Assembly: GCF_900168065.1 (NCBI RefSeq)
Contig: NZ_FUZZ01000005.1
Location: forward strand, 124,001-188,000
Reading direction: 5' to 3'
Source of the DNA: Chitinophaga ginsengisegetis
GTDB lineage: Bacteria > Bacteroidota > Bacteroidia > Chitinophagales > Chitinophagaceae
DNA: 64,000 nucleotides
Part shown: positions 16,692-23,904 of the stretch, in pieces
Layout: the number at the start of each line of letters is the position of its first letter
Numbering within the stretch: position 1 is the stretch's first letter
Position numbers and translations under genes: made by a program
The notes under the pieces: generated by a model
Databases searched by the model: none
What the model saw: only the letters and a program-made list of their open reading frames with translations
Told to the model about the DNA's origin: nothing

Positions 16692-17693
16692 ATGAAAATC
16701 AAAGCATTTGGAATTAAAGAGAAAGGTGGAAAAGCGGAGCCATTTTACTATGAAAGAAATGTTGGCGCCAATGAGGTGAGGGTTAAAATTATTTATTGCG
16801 CTATTGCAAGAGGGGATGTTCAATTCATAAGTGATGATTGGGGCGATACAAAATTTCCACTTGTTCCGGGACATGAAATTGTGGGAATTGTGGAAGAAAC
16901 CGGCGCAAATGTAGCCGGCTTAAAAGTGGGCGATCGCGTTGGAATTGGCTATCAGCAGGAGGCTTGTTTTGACTGTGAGTTTTGCAAAGCAGGTAACGAG
17001 CAATTTTGTACGCAGCAGAAAGTAATTGGTGTGCATTGCTATGGTGGTTTGGCTGAATATATTGTGGTCGATAACAGGTTTGCATTCAAACTACCACCGG
17101 CACTGCATCAGGTAGGTTCAGTTCCTTTACTGTCGTCCGGCCTTACCGTGTATTCAGGAATTATGAAAGCACAGCTGCCAGCCAATTCCGTTGTTGGCGT
17201 TCTGGGAGCTGGTGGCCTGGGTCACCTGGCGATCCAGTTTTTAAATAAGATGGGACATCAGGTTTATGCCTTTTCTCATTCCCCCGAAAAAAAGGAGATG
17301 ATTAATCAGTTGGGCGCTGAATTTGTGCTTACCTCAAACCCCAATAATCTTACAGCGATTAATAAGAAATTTGATTTTATTATCTCTACATTAAATGTAC
17401 CGTATGACCTGGAGGGTTTTCTGAAAATACTCAAACCACAGGGGAAATTTTGTATAGTGGCTACACCTTTGGAGAAGCAGCCCATTAACCTTGGCTTGCT
17501 ATATGATTATGCTCAACGAACTATTTACGGAAATTATGTGGGTAGTCGCAGGAACATGATAGATATGCTTGATTTTGCCGCAAAGCATAATATTGAGAGC
17601 GCAGTAGATGTTATGCCATTCTCCCAGGTGAATGAAGCAATAGAAAAGGTAAGAATAGGAAAAGGTGGGATTCGGTTAGTATTGGAAAACTAA
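16692..17693 (+). CDS. Zinc-dependent alcohol dehydrogenase (MDR family)
   Basis: 333 residues. The catalytic domain has the first zinc ligand Cys in IIYCAIARGD, the GHEIVGIVEETG block, and four structural-zinc cysteines in CFDCEFCKAGNEQFC. The Rossmann motif GVLGAGGLGHLAIQF is near residue 175. The overall pattern resembles the cinnamyl alcohol / aldehyde reductase branch, which interconverts aldehydes and alcohols with NAD(P)H. The next gene starts 1 nt after its stop. Confidence 0.9.
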   Translation: MKIKAFGIKEKGGKAEPFYYERNVGANEVRVKIIYCAIARGDVQFISDDWGDTKFPLVPGHEIVGIVEETGANVAGLKVGDRVGIGYQQEACFDCEFCKAGNEQFCTQQKVIGVHCYGGLAEYIVVDNRFAFKLPPALHQVGSVPLLSSGLTVYSGIMKAQLPANSVVGVLGAGGLGHLAIQFLNKMGHQVYAFSHSPEKKEMINQLGAEFVLTSNPNNLTAINKKFDFIISTLNVPYDLEGFLKILKPQGKFCIVATPLEKQPINLGLLYDYAQRTIYGNYVGSRRNMIDMLDFAAKHNIESAVDVMPFSQVNEAIEKVRIGKGGIRLVLEN

Positions 17694-17694
17694 G

Positions 17695-18360
17695 ATGAAG
17701 ATGAATTCACAGGAAAAAGTATTAAGCTGTTATAACCAGGTAGCCGGCGACTATGCAGCTGAGCGTTGGGATGAACTCTCAAAAAAGCATTTTGACCGCT
17801 TGCTGTTGAAGGAATTTGCATTTGTTAATAGAGACAAAGGACCATGCGCCGACTTTGGCTGTGGCCCAGGGCAAACGACAAGATTTCTGTACGACAATGG
17901 CATAAAAGATATCACCGGCGTTGATTTGTCGCCGGAGATGGTTAGTGCTGCCAGCGGGCTTTCTCCTCAGATCAAATTTGAAACCGGCGACTTGTTGAAT
18001 ATCGCTTATCCTTCAGAATCTCTCGGAAGTGCACTTGCCTTCTATGCGATAGTGCATTTCACCAATGACCAGGTAAAGAAATGTTTTGAAGAAATAAACA
18101 GGGTGTTGAAAACAGGGGGAGATTTTTTATTTTCTTTTCATGTGGGAGATGAGATCGTTCATTTTGACAAAGCTCATGACAAAGAAATTGATGTTGATTT
18201 ATTCTTCTTTAAAACAGATGACATAATAGCACTACTTTATGAAACTGGTTTTAGTATAGTTGATGCCATAGAAAGACGTCCGTATGAGGAAGTGGAATAC
18301 CCAAGCAGGAGGGCCTATGTCTGGGCCACAAAAAATGAAGGAAAAGCGGAGCGTGTGTGA
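17695..18360 (+). CDS. Class I SAM-dependent methyltransferase
   Basis: 221 residues. Motif I is ADFGCGPGQTTRFL near residue 55, followed by ITGVDLSPEMVSAA (post-I acidic residue) and LGSALAFYAIVHF (motif IV region), then EINRVLKTGGDFLFSFH. This is a small-molecule-type methyltransferase; the substrate is unknown. The gene is tightly linked to the alcohol dehydrogenase, 1 nt upstream. A second ATG at 17701 is equally possible. Confidence 0.88.
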   Translation: MKMNSQEKVLSCYNQVAGDYAAERWDELSKKHFDRLLLKEFAFVNRDKGPCADFGCGPGQTTRFLYDNGIKDITGVDLSPEMVSAASGLSPQIKFETGDLLNIAYPSESLGSALAFYAIVHFTNDQVKKCFEEINRVLKTGGDFLFSFHVGDEIVHFDKAHDKEIDVDLFFFKTDDIIALLYETGFSIVDAIERRPYEEVEYPSRRAYVWATKNEGKAERV

Positions 18361-18405
18361 ACAAAGTTAAAACGAACAGATTTCTCATAACCTGGATTAC
18401 CACCA

Positions 18406-18849
18406 ATGAAAACATTCTTTAAGGAGATATTTGAATACAATTACTACATCAACCAAAAATTGGGAGATGCTTATCATACAAATACAGACAAAATTTCCGA
18501 AAAAGCGCAAAAACTTTATAGTCACATCCTGAATGCCCATCAGATTTGGAATAACAGAATTGAGGCCAGGCGCTCTGCTTTTGGAGTTTGGGAGGATCAT
18601 GCTATTCACGAATTCAGGGATATTGATAAAGCAAACCATGAACATACCTTCTTTATAATCGACACGCTTGATCTGAACAGTACCGTCAGCTACACAAAAG
18701 GAGGAAAGACTTTTAACAAAAAGATCTGTGAATTATTGTTTCACGTTATTAATCATTCCACTTATCATAGGGGCCAAATTGCAACTGAGTTTAAACAAAA
18801 CGGGCTAAACCCTTTGGCAACGGATTATATTCTCTATGAAAAAAAGTAA
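18406..18849 (+). CDS. DinB-family protein
   Basis: 147 residues forming a helical bundle. Family features: an N-terminal FFKEIFEYNYYINQKL helix, a first metal-ligand His in HILNAHQIWNNRI, and the C-terminal pair HVINHSTYHRGQIATEF (HxxxH). DinB-like proteins bind a divalent metal and often transfer thiols or act in stress responses; the exact activity here is unknown. Last gene before a strong terminator. Confidence 0.85.
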   Translation: MKTFFKEIFEYNYYINQKLGDAYHTNTDKISEKAQKLYSHILNAHQIWNNRIEARRSAFGVWEDHAIHEFRDIDKANHEHTFFIIDTLDLNSTVSYTKGGKTFNKKICELLFHVINHSTYHRGQIATEFKQNGLNPLATDYILYEKK

Positions 18850-18858
18850 GGCAAACAA

Positions 18859-18898
18859 AAGCCGCATAGATCTTACGATTTATGCGGCTTCGTCTTTT
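18859..18898. terminator. Bidirectional rho-independent terminator
   Basis: A perfect 10-bp stem AAGCCGCATA / TATGCGGCTT (18859-18868 and 18881-18890) with a 12-nt loop is followed by CGTCTTTT. An A-run precedes the stem, so it can work for the minus-strand gene too. It lies between the convergent dinB-like and AHSA1 genes. Confidence 0.75.
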
Positions 18899-18930
18899 GC
18901 ATTGGTATTATCTGGCGGCCATGAGGCGGA

Positions 18931-19380
18931 TCATGCATCCGGTATTTCAGGTTCTACCAGCTTAGCCAGCTTCTCCAAAGATTCCTGCCAACCTAAATAG
19001 CACATTTCTACAGGTATGGCAGACGGAATTCCTTCCTGCGTAATTTTTATTTCTGTGCCCGCAATCGTTTTACGAAGCCATACACTGGTGATCATTTCTC
19101 CCGGCAGGTTTGGATCGTCAAATTTATCAGTGTACTTCAAAAATTCGTTTGGTTTGATTTCCAGGTAGACGCCGCCAAATGAATGGCTATTCCCGGTGGA
19201 GAAATTCTGGAATGACATCTTAAAAGTACCACCTGTCTCTGCTTTCATCTGGTGGACGGTGCACAGAAATCCATAAGGAGGCAGCCATGAAGCGATTGCC
19301 AGGGCGTCAGTAAATGCGCGGAATACTTTTTCCGGAGATGTTTTAAGCATCCTGTGTAGTGAAACAGTGTTGTTTGCCAT
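18931..19380 (-). CDS. SRPBCC / AHSA1-family protein
   Basis: 149 residues from ATG 19380 (MANNTVSLHRML). It has the START-like pattern of AHSA1 proteins: HRMLKTSPEKVFRAFTDALA at the start, WLPPYGFLCTVHQM, GGTFKMSFQNF, SVWLRKTIAGTEIKITQEG and the final helix GWQESLEKLAKLVEP. Such proteins bind hydrophobic ligands or act as toxin or stress modulators; no ligand is known here. Transcribed away from the aldo/keto reductase. Confidence 0.85.
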   Translation of the reverse strand: MANNTVSLHRMLKTSPEKVFRAFTDALAIASWLPPYGFLCTVHQMKAETGGTFKMSFQNFSTGNSHSFGGVYLEIKPNEFLKYTDKFDDPNLPGEMITSVWLRKTIAGTEIKITQEGIPSAIPVEMCYLGWQESLEKLAKLVEPEIPDA

Positions 19381-19678
19381 AAGATATATTTTGTCCCTAC
19401 TCATCTGGCTTTTCGGTTCCGCCCGTTTTTAGTGTGGTAGCTGCTCCACTGTGTTGATTGATTATCTTATAACAAAGATGGAAATAAAATCAGATTTGGG
19501 CAGGGGGCGTATACGACAATACCAAGGGTTGTTTGCGACCTGGCATGGCACTCAAACATCTCCCGGAAATGTGCAATCCGGGAGTGAGCTATCCAGACAA
19601 GTAAAATGAGCCATGAAGGAAAGCTGCTATCGCATGCGAAAGCTGATCTTTGTGCCGTTAATCAATAAAATAGCAACA

Positions 19679-20650
19679 ATGACAACAATTAAAAAGATAG
19701 CCCTGGGCAAAAACGGCCCACTCGTTTCTAAACTCGGGTTAGGCTGTATGCGCATGTCGCCCGTTTGGGGAGGCCCGAAGAATGATGAAAACGAAAGTAT
19801 TGCTACCATTCAGCAGGCATTGGACAGCGGTATTAACTTTCTGAATACTGGAGACTTCTACGGCAGCGGCCACAATGAACTGCTTGTAGGCAAAGCCATC
19901 AAAGGCAGGCGGGACGATGCCTTTATAAGCGTGAAATTTGGCGCCATCTTTTATGGCAATCAAATGCTTGGATTGGACCTGCGTCCTATAGCCATCAAAA
20001 ACTTCATCAATTACTCCCTGGTACGTTTAGGCATAGATACAATCGATCTTTACCAGCCGTGCAGACTCGATAACAGCGTTCCCGTGGAAGATGTGATTGG
20101 TACTGTTGCCGACCTGATCAAAGAGGGTAAAGTACGCCACCTGGGCGTTTCTGAAATAACCGCAGATCAGTTACGCAAGGTGAATAGTATCCACCCGGTA
20201 ACAGCATTGGAAATAGGCTATTCACTGGCAGACCGCCAGATAGAAAGTGACCTGCTTCCTACCGCCAAAGAGCTGGGTATAGGGGTGGTAGCATTTGCCA
20301 ACACCGCCGAAGGGCTACTCACCGGTGAAATGAAAGCGCCTCTTCCTGCTAATGCCTATCATCATCACTTCTCACGGTTTCAGGGAGATAACCTGGTAAA
20401 GAACCTCGAAAAAGTGGAAATATTAAAACAAATGGCAAAAGAGAAAGGGTACACACCAACACAACTGGCAATCGCCTGGGTGAATGCGCAGGGGGATCAC
20501 ATTATGCCATTGGTAAGCATGAGCCGGAGATCACGACTGCCGGAAAACATAGCTGCAATGGAGATTGCGTTTACTCCTGATGAAATGAATACGCTTAATA
20601 CGCATTTTTCAGCGGGCGCCATACTTGGAGAAACCTACCTGCAGCGATAA
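19679..20650 (+). CDS. Aldo/keto reductase
   Basis: 323 residues from ATG 19679 (MTTIKKIALG). A TIM-barrel AKR with LGLGCMRMSP at the start, Asp and Tyr of the tetrad in NTGDFYGSGHNE, Lys in FISVKFGAIF and KVRHLGVSE. At the position usually occupied by the catalytic His (xxHRxD) it reads DLYQPCRLDNS, so the His is replaced, as also happens in one known branch of the family. It would reduce carbonyls with NADPH, possibly with altered preference. An AraC regulator follows 42 nt downstream and may control it. Confidence 0.88.
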   Translation: MTTIKKIALGKNGPLVSKLGLGCMRMSPVWGGPKNDENESIATIQQALDSGINFLNTGDFYGSGHNELLVGKAIKGRRDDAFISVKFGAIFYGNQMLGLDLRPIAIKNFINYSLVRLGIDTIDLYQPCRLDNSVPVEDVIGTVADLIKEGKVRHLGVSEITADQLRKVNSIHPVTALEIGYSLADRQIESDLLPTAKELGIGVVAFANTAEGLLTGEMKAPLPANAYHHHFSRFQGDNLVKNLEKVEILKQMAKEKGYTPTQLAIAWVNAQGDHIMPLVSMSRRSRLPENIAAMEIAFTPDEMNTLNTHFSAGAILGETYLQR

Positions 20651-20692
20651 GGGAATGGTGCATAAGCCCCGTCTGTTTTATATCTTTACATC

Positions 20693-21505
20693 ATGACGAA
20701 CCCAACTGAAATAATTCCCGGCGTCCTTTTTTACTCTTATTTCTCGGCCATGAGAAAGGAGAAGGTAGCATTCCTGGAGGACAATATGCTGATAATGCAG
20801 GTTTCGGGCCGTTTTACCCTGGAAACTGCCAGTCAGAAGATCTCAATGGGGCGCGGCGAAATGTTGCTGATACAAAAGTATCAATTGGGGGAAATTACCA
20901 AGATGCCTTTGGAGGGTGAGGATTATCAAACCATTGTTATCTGTCTGAAAGAAGACTTGCTCAGGAAGATCGCCCTGGAGGAGCAGATAGAGACAGACCA
21001 GAAATATACCGGTCCATCCAGCATTCTTATTCCCGGAAACGATTTTTTGCATGCCTTCTTCCAGTCTGTGCTTCCGTATGTTCGCCATCCGGAAGAAAAA
21101 GTAACCAGTGCGGTAGGCATGCTTAAAGTAAAAGAGGCGGTATACCTTCTCCTGAATACCATGCCGGGGCTCAGTAAATTATTATTCGACTTTTCGGAGC
21201 CTCATAAAATAGATCTGGAAAAATTTATGCTTGGCAATTTTCATTACAACGTTCCCGTTGAAAAATTTGCACGGCTTACGGGAAGAAGTCTTGCCGGCTT
21301 CAAACGTGATTTCCAGAAAACATTCGGGATGGCGCCCCGGCAATGGTTATTAGAAAGACGGCTGGAGGAAGCCCGGCATCTTATTGAAAAGAAGAACAAA
21401 AAGCCATCTGCCATTTACCTGGACTTAGGCTTTGAAAGCCTCTCTCATTTCTCGCATTCTTTTAAGAAGAAATTCGGTAAGACGCCCACTGAATGGGTAA
21501 TTTAG
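20693..21505 (+). CDS. AraC-family transcriptional regulator
   Basis: 270 residues. The N-terminal ligand/cupin-like domain has MGRGEMLLIQKYQLGEI. The C-terminal double HTH reads VEKFARLTGRSLAGFKRDFQ and AIYLDLGFESLSHFSHSFKK, then KFGKTPTEW. A sequence 7/8 matching the -7 consensus (TATCTTTA, 20681-20688) lies only 4 nt before the ATG, so if it is used the mRNA would be almost leaderless. Likely regulates the adjacent aldo/keto reductase or itself. Confidence 0.92.
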   Translation: MTNPTEIIPGVLFYSYFSAMRKEKVAFLEDNMLIMQVSGRFTLETASQKISMGRGEMLLIQKYQLGEITKMPLEGEDYQTIVICLKEDLLRKIALEEQIETDQKYTGPSSILIPGNDFLHAFFQSVLPYVRHPEEKVTSAVGMLKVKEAVYLLLNTMPGLSKLLFDFSEPHKIDLEKFMLGNFHYNVPVEKFARLTGRSLAGFKRDFQKTFGMAPRQWLLERRLEEARHLIEKKNKKPSAIYLDLGFESLSHFSHSFKKKFGKTPTEWVI

Positions 21506-21532
21506 AGAGGACGGATGGTGGAAGCTTTTTAG

Positions 21533-21559
21533 AACCTGCACAGCGTGCAGGTTTTTTTA
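21533..21559. terminator. Rho-independent terminator
   Basis: A 9-bp perfect stem AACCTGCAC / GTGCAGGTT (21533-21541, 21545-21553) with a 3-nt loop is followed by a T run. It sits between the convergent AraC regulator and membrane protein genes, downstream of the AraC gene. Confidence 0.8.
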
Positions 21560-21562
21560 TTG

Positions 21563-22033
21563 CTACTGCTTTGCCAGTTTGGTTCTGAGCTGCTGGTATC
21601 GTGGGGTAAATATTTCCGGTGGCAGCTTCATCTCCAGTAACAATAATATTTCATGGTACTGCCGGGGTAAAAACACGCTGCGGGCTATCACCAACCGCCG
21701 GTCGGCGTAATAGACGGTGATTTGTAGGTCCTGTCTTCTGCCTACTTCCGCCATATCTGTTTTGGTAATGGTTTGCCAGTTTACTTCATGCGGCTTCCAT
21801 CCACCTTTTAACACCAGCGCAGCATCTGAAATGATCAGTTGTAACCGGGTATAGGCAAACATTGACCAGGCGAGGAATAAAAATATAAAAGTGAGAAAGA
21901 TGAACATCGGGGATGTATTGATCTGGGAAATGGAAAAACCCGCCAGTACCAGCATAAGCACACTCATAACATAACACATGATCCTGAAAAATTGAGGTAC
22001 ACGGAAAGTCTCCGTGGTATATATCATCCGCAT
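21563..22033 (-). CDS. Two-span membrane protein with PH-like domain, unknown function
   Basis: 156 residues. Two membrane spans near residues 17-35 and 42-60 (FIFLTFIFLFLAWSMFAY) are followed by a cytoplasmic beta-rich part starting LQLIISDAALVLKGGW and containing the EVNWQTITKTDM and LVIARSVFLPRQYHEILLLL stretches, a layout of bacterial PH-domain membrane proteins. Start at 22033 or, two codons later, 22027. Transcribed divergently from the RiPP operon. Confidence 0.65.
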   Translation of the reverse strand: MRMIYTTETFRVPQFFRIMCYVMSVLMLVLAGFSISQINTSPMFIFLTFIFLFLAWSMFAYTRLQLIISDAALVLKGGWKPHEVNWQTITKTDMAEVGRRQDLQITVYYADRRLVIARSVFLPRQYHEILLLLEMKLPPEIFTPRYQQLRTKLAKQ

Positions 22034-22193
22034 AGCGATTCGTTATTAAGACCCGCGTGTAATATAATATTTTGCGCCCATTTGTTGTTTGCCGGATACA
22101 ATAAGGGAGAATCGGGAACCGGCCACAATAAATAGAAACCACCGCCCCCCTGGTGGTTTACCCGCTGCAATTATTCCTCAAAATACTACGAAT

Positions 22194-22283
22194 ATGGATC
22201 GTAACCAGCCAAATATGCCTTCGGCCCCTGTGGAATTGGCCTTGCCGGCTAATTTTAAGGCAGATTTAAAAACCATAACATGA
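22194..22283 (+). CDS. 29-residue ORF overlapping the first RiPP precursor (leader ORF candidate)
   Basis: The frame MDRNQPNMPSAPVELALPAN, then FKADLKTIT and a TGA, overlaps the ATG of the first precursor by 4 nt (ATGA), an arrangement typical of translational coupling. It has no Gly-Gly site and few hydrophobic residues. It could be a leader ORF controlling precursor translation, a third small peptide, or chance. Only the overlap and position support it. Confidence 0.3.
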   Translation: MDRNQPNMPSAPVELALPANFKADLKTIT

Positions 22284-22456
22284 AACAGTTAGAAAAATTG
22301 GTTACCAAAAAGGTAGCATTACCGGAAACTGTAAAAGGCGGCAGAGCAATGGCTCTTGAATACTTTCTTGACGACCAGGAAAGAACCACGGAAAACTACG
22401 CTTCGTGGAACGGCCAGCATTATGTAACCGACACCCGGAATGATCCAAACAAGTAG
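22280..22456 (+). CDS. RiPP precursor peptide 1 (double-glycine leader, grasp-with-spasm type)
   Basis: 58 residues. Leader MKQLEKLVTKKVALPETVKG ends in the Gly-Gly site (residues 20-21: VKGG), after which the core begins RAMALEYFLDDQ. The 37-residue core carries acidic residues (E, D, D, E, E, D, D) and hydroxyl residues (several Thr, one Ser), the reacting partners for ATP-grasp macrocyclisation. The leader end (PETVKGGRxxAL) closely resembles that of the next gene (LETIKGGRLAL), marking them as sister substrates. Expected fate: modified by the ligase at 22771, then cut after GG by the C39 exporter. Confidence 0.75.
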   Translation: MKQLEKLVTKKVALPETVKGGRAMALEYFLDDQERTTENYASWNGQHYVTDTRNDPNK

Positions 22457-22490
22457 CCCCCAAAACGTAAACCTCTAAAAATTAAAAACA

Positions 22491-22676
22491 ATGGACAAGT
22501 TAACAAAACTGAATGCAAAGAAAGTAGAATCTCTGGAAACAATTAAAGGAGGCAGACTCGCCCTTGACGCGATAACCGATCTGTCTGATTCCGGCGAAAG
22601 CGCAGGTACCACTATTCACACGCCCACCCATTATTCAGGTCCGGATGTTTACCTGTGCGATCACAAACGTGACTAG
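22491..22676 (+). CDS. RiPP precursor peptide 2 (double-glycine leader)
   Basis: 61 residues. Leader MDKLTKLNAKKVESLETIKG, Gly-Gly at residues 20-21, then a 40-residue core RLALDAITDLSDSGESAGTT, IHTPTHYSGPDVYLCDHKRD. Cysteine, His and many Thr/Ser/Asp residues are present. Leader length and the KVxxLETxKGGR pattern equal those of precursor 1, while the core is different, so one enzyme set probably handles two products. 34 nt downstream of precursor 1. Confidence 0.8.
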   Translation: MDKLTKLNAKKVESLETIKGGRLALDAITDLSDSGESAGTTIHTPTHYSGPDVYLCDHKRD

Positions 22677-22770
22677 TAATCAACCTCTCCTTCCGCCATT
22701 ATTATGACCGGAAACTACAGGACTGCCGGTATTACCGGTAGTCCTTACTACCAGTAATCAACTGTACGCC

Positions 22771-23745
22771 ATGTCCAAACAGATCCTCATATTAAGTCAA
22801 TCGCACCTGGAAGGCACCACTGATCATGTTTGCCAGTGGATGAACCATTTGCGGATACCCTACCTTCGGGTGAATGGGGAGGACTTCTTCCATTTTCAAA
22901 ACCTGGATGATCTGCCAGGCAACAACGAAGTAGCTGCTGTCTGGTACCGGAGAAAGATCAGCAGCTTCCCTGTAAAATACAGTCTTAAACAAACGGACTT
23001 TAATACCCAGTACACGTTGAAACGTTTCCTGGTAGATGAATTTAACGGCCTTCATTCCCTCTTGTTTTATACTATTGACCGCCATAAGTGGCTCAATGAC
23101 CCCATCTCAGAAGATAACCTGAACAAATTGCACGTATTGAGCCTTGCCCGCCAATGCGGAATTAGCACCCCTTTCACAGAAGTGGTGACTACCAAAGCGG
23201 CAATTATGCATTTGCTGGATAAGGGCAAAGAACTAATCGTAAAGCCTGTCAGCGAATGCATTTTCCTTGAAGATGCGGAGGGTGGACAGTACAAGATGCT
23301 CACCAAAACCATTAACAACGCCAATCTGCATCTGGTACCTGAAAAATTCTTTCCCTCGCTGGTACAGGAAAAAATTATAAAAAAGTTTGAGATACGCACA
23401 TTTTACCTGGATGGTGCGTGCTACTCTATGGCTATCTTTTCCCAGAATAACCGGAAAACAAAAGATGACTTCCGGAACTATGACAACCAGCGGCCCAACA
23501 GAACAGTTCCCTACAAACTACCGGCTGACCTGGAACGGAAGCTGGATCAGCTGATGAAATCACTGCGTTTCCGGACAGGTTCTATTGACCTGATGGTAGA
23601 CATGCAGGGGAACTATCACTTCCTCGAAATTAACCCGGAAGGTCAGTTCGGCATGGTATCTTATCCCTGCAACTATTACCTGGAAAAGAAATTAGCCGAA
23701 TTGCTGCATAAAAATAGCTCCCATGAAAAAGAAATTCACCAGTAA
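22771..23745 (+). CDS. gwsG: ATP-grasp peptide ligase, grasp-with-spasm RiPP system (MvdD-like)
   Basis: 324 residues, cytoplasmic. Homologous in pattern to microviridin-type ATP-grasp ligases: N-terminal ILILSQSHLEGTTDHVCQWM, VAAVWYRRKISSFP near residue 50, ATP-grasp Lys in KELIVKPVSE near 150, EIRTFYLDG near 207, and the metal-binding block SIDLMVDMQGNYHFLEINPE, then GQFG, near 270-294. Such enzymes activate Asp/Glu side chains of the core peptide by phosphorylation and join them to Ser/Thr/Lys, making rings. Substrates should be the two precursors just upstream. Symbol assigned by context with the SPASM partner. Its end overlaps the next small gene by 23 nt. Confidence 0.9.
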   Translation: MSKQILILSQSHLEGTTDHVCQWMNHLRIPYLRVNGEDFFHFQNLDDLPGNNEVAAVWYRRKISSFPVKYSLKQTDFNTQYTLKRFLVDEFNGLHSLLFYTIDRHKWLNDPISEDNLNKLHVLSLARQCGISTPFTEVVTTKAAIMHLLDKGKELIVKPVSECIFLEDAEGGQYKMLTKTINNANLHLVPEKFFPSLVQEKIIKKFEIRTFYLDGACYSMAIFSQNNRKTKDDFRNYDNQRPNRTVPYKLPADLERKLDQLMKSLRFRTGSIDLMVDMQGNYHFLEINPEGQFGMVSYPCNYYLEKKLAELLHKNSSHEKEIHQ

Positions 23746-23902
23746 ACTGAAAGAGAAGAAGGGATTACCGCTGTCGCTGTATTTCCTGGAGAAAAACAAC
23801 CAGCAGCACACCAGCTCCATTCTCAAATTTGAAAAAGCCCCGAAAATAAACTCCGACGGGTTCGAGCTTTTCAATTTTTATAAAGTGATCTCCAAATTCT
23901 GA
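23723..23902 (+). CDS. 59-residue basic protein between the ATP-grasp and SPASM genes
   Basis: The sequence MKKKFTSKLKEKKGLPLSLY, FLEKNNQQHTSSILKFEKAP and KINSDGFELFNFYKVISKF is strongly basic, without signal peptide, membrane helix or Gly-Gly site. The start overlaps gwsG by 23 nt and its stop is 2 nt before the SPASM gene, so it is embedded in the operon and almost surely translated. It could be a precursor-binding adaptor, a third non-GG substrate or a structural subunit. No family recognised. Confidence 0.65.
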   Translation: MKKKFTSKLKEKKGLPLSLYFLEKNNQQHTSSILKFEKAPKINSDGFELFNFYKVISKF

Positions 23903-23904
23903 TA

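Noticed and set aside
22051..22100. Possible promoter of the RiPP operon
   Set aside because: TATTTTG occurs, but it is one base short of TAnnTTTG and no spaced TTTG element fits, so no promoter was called.
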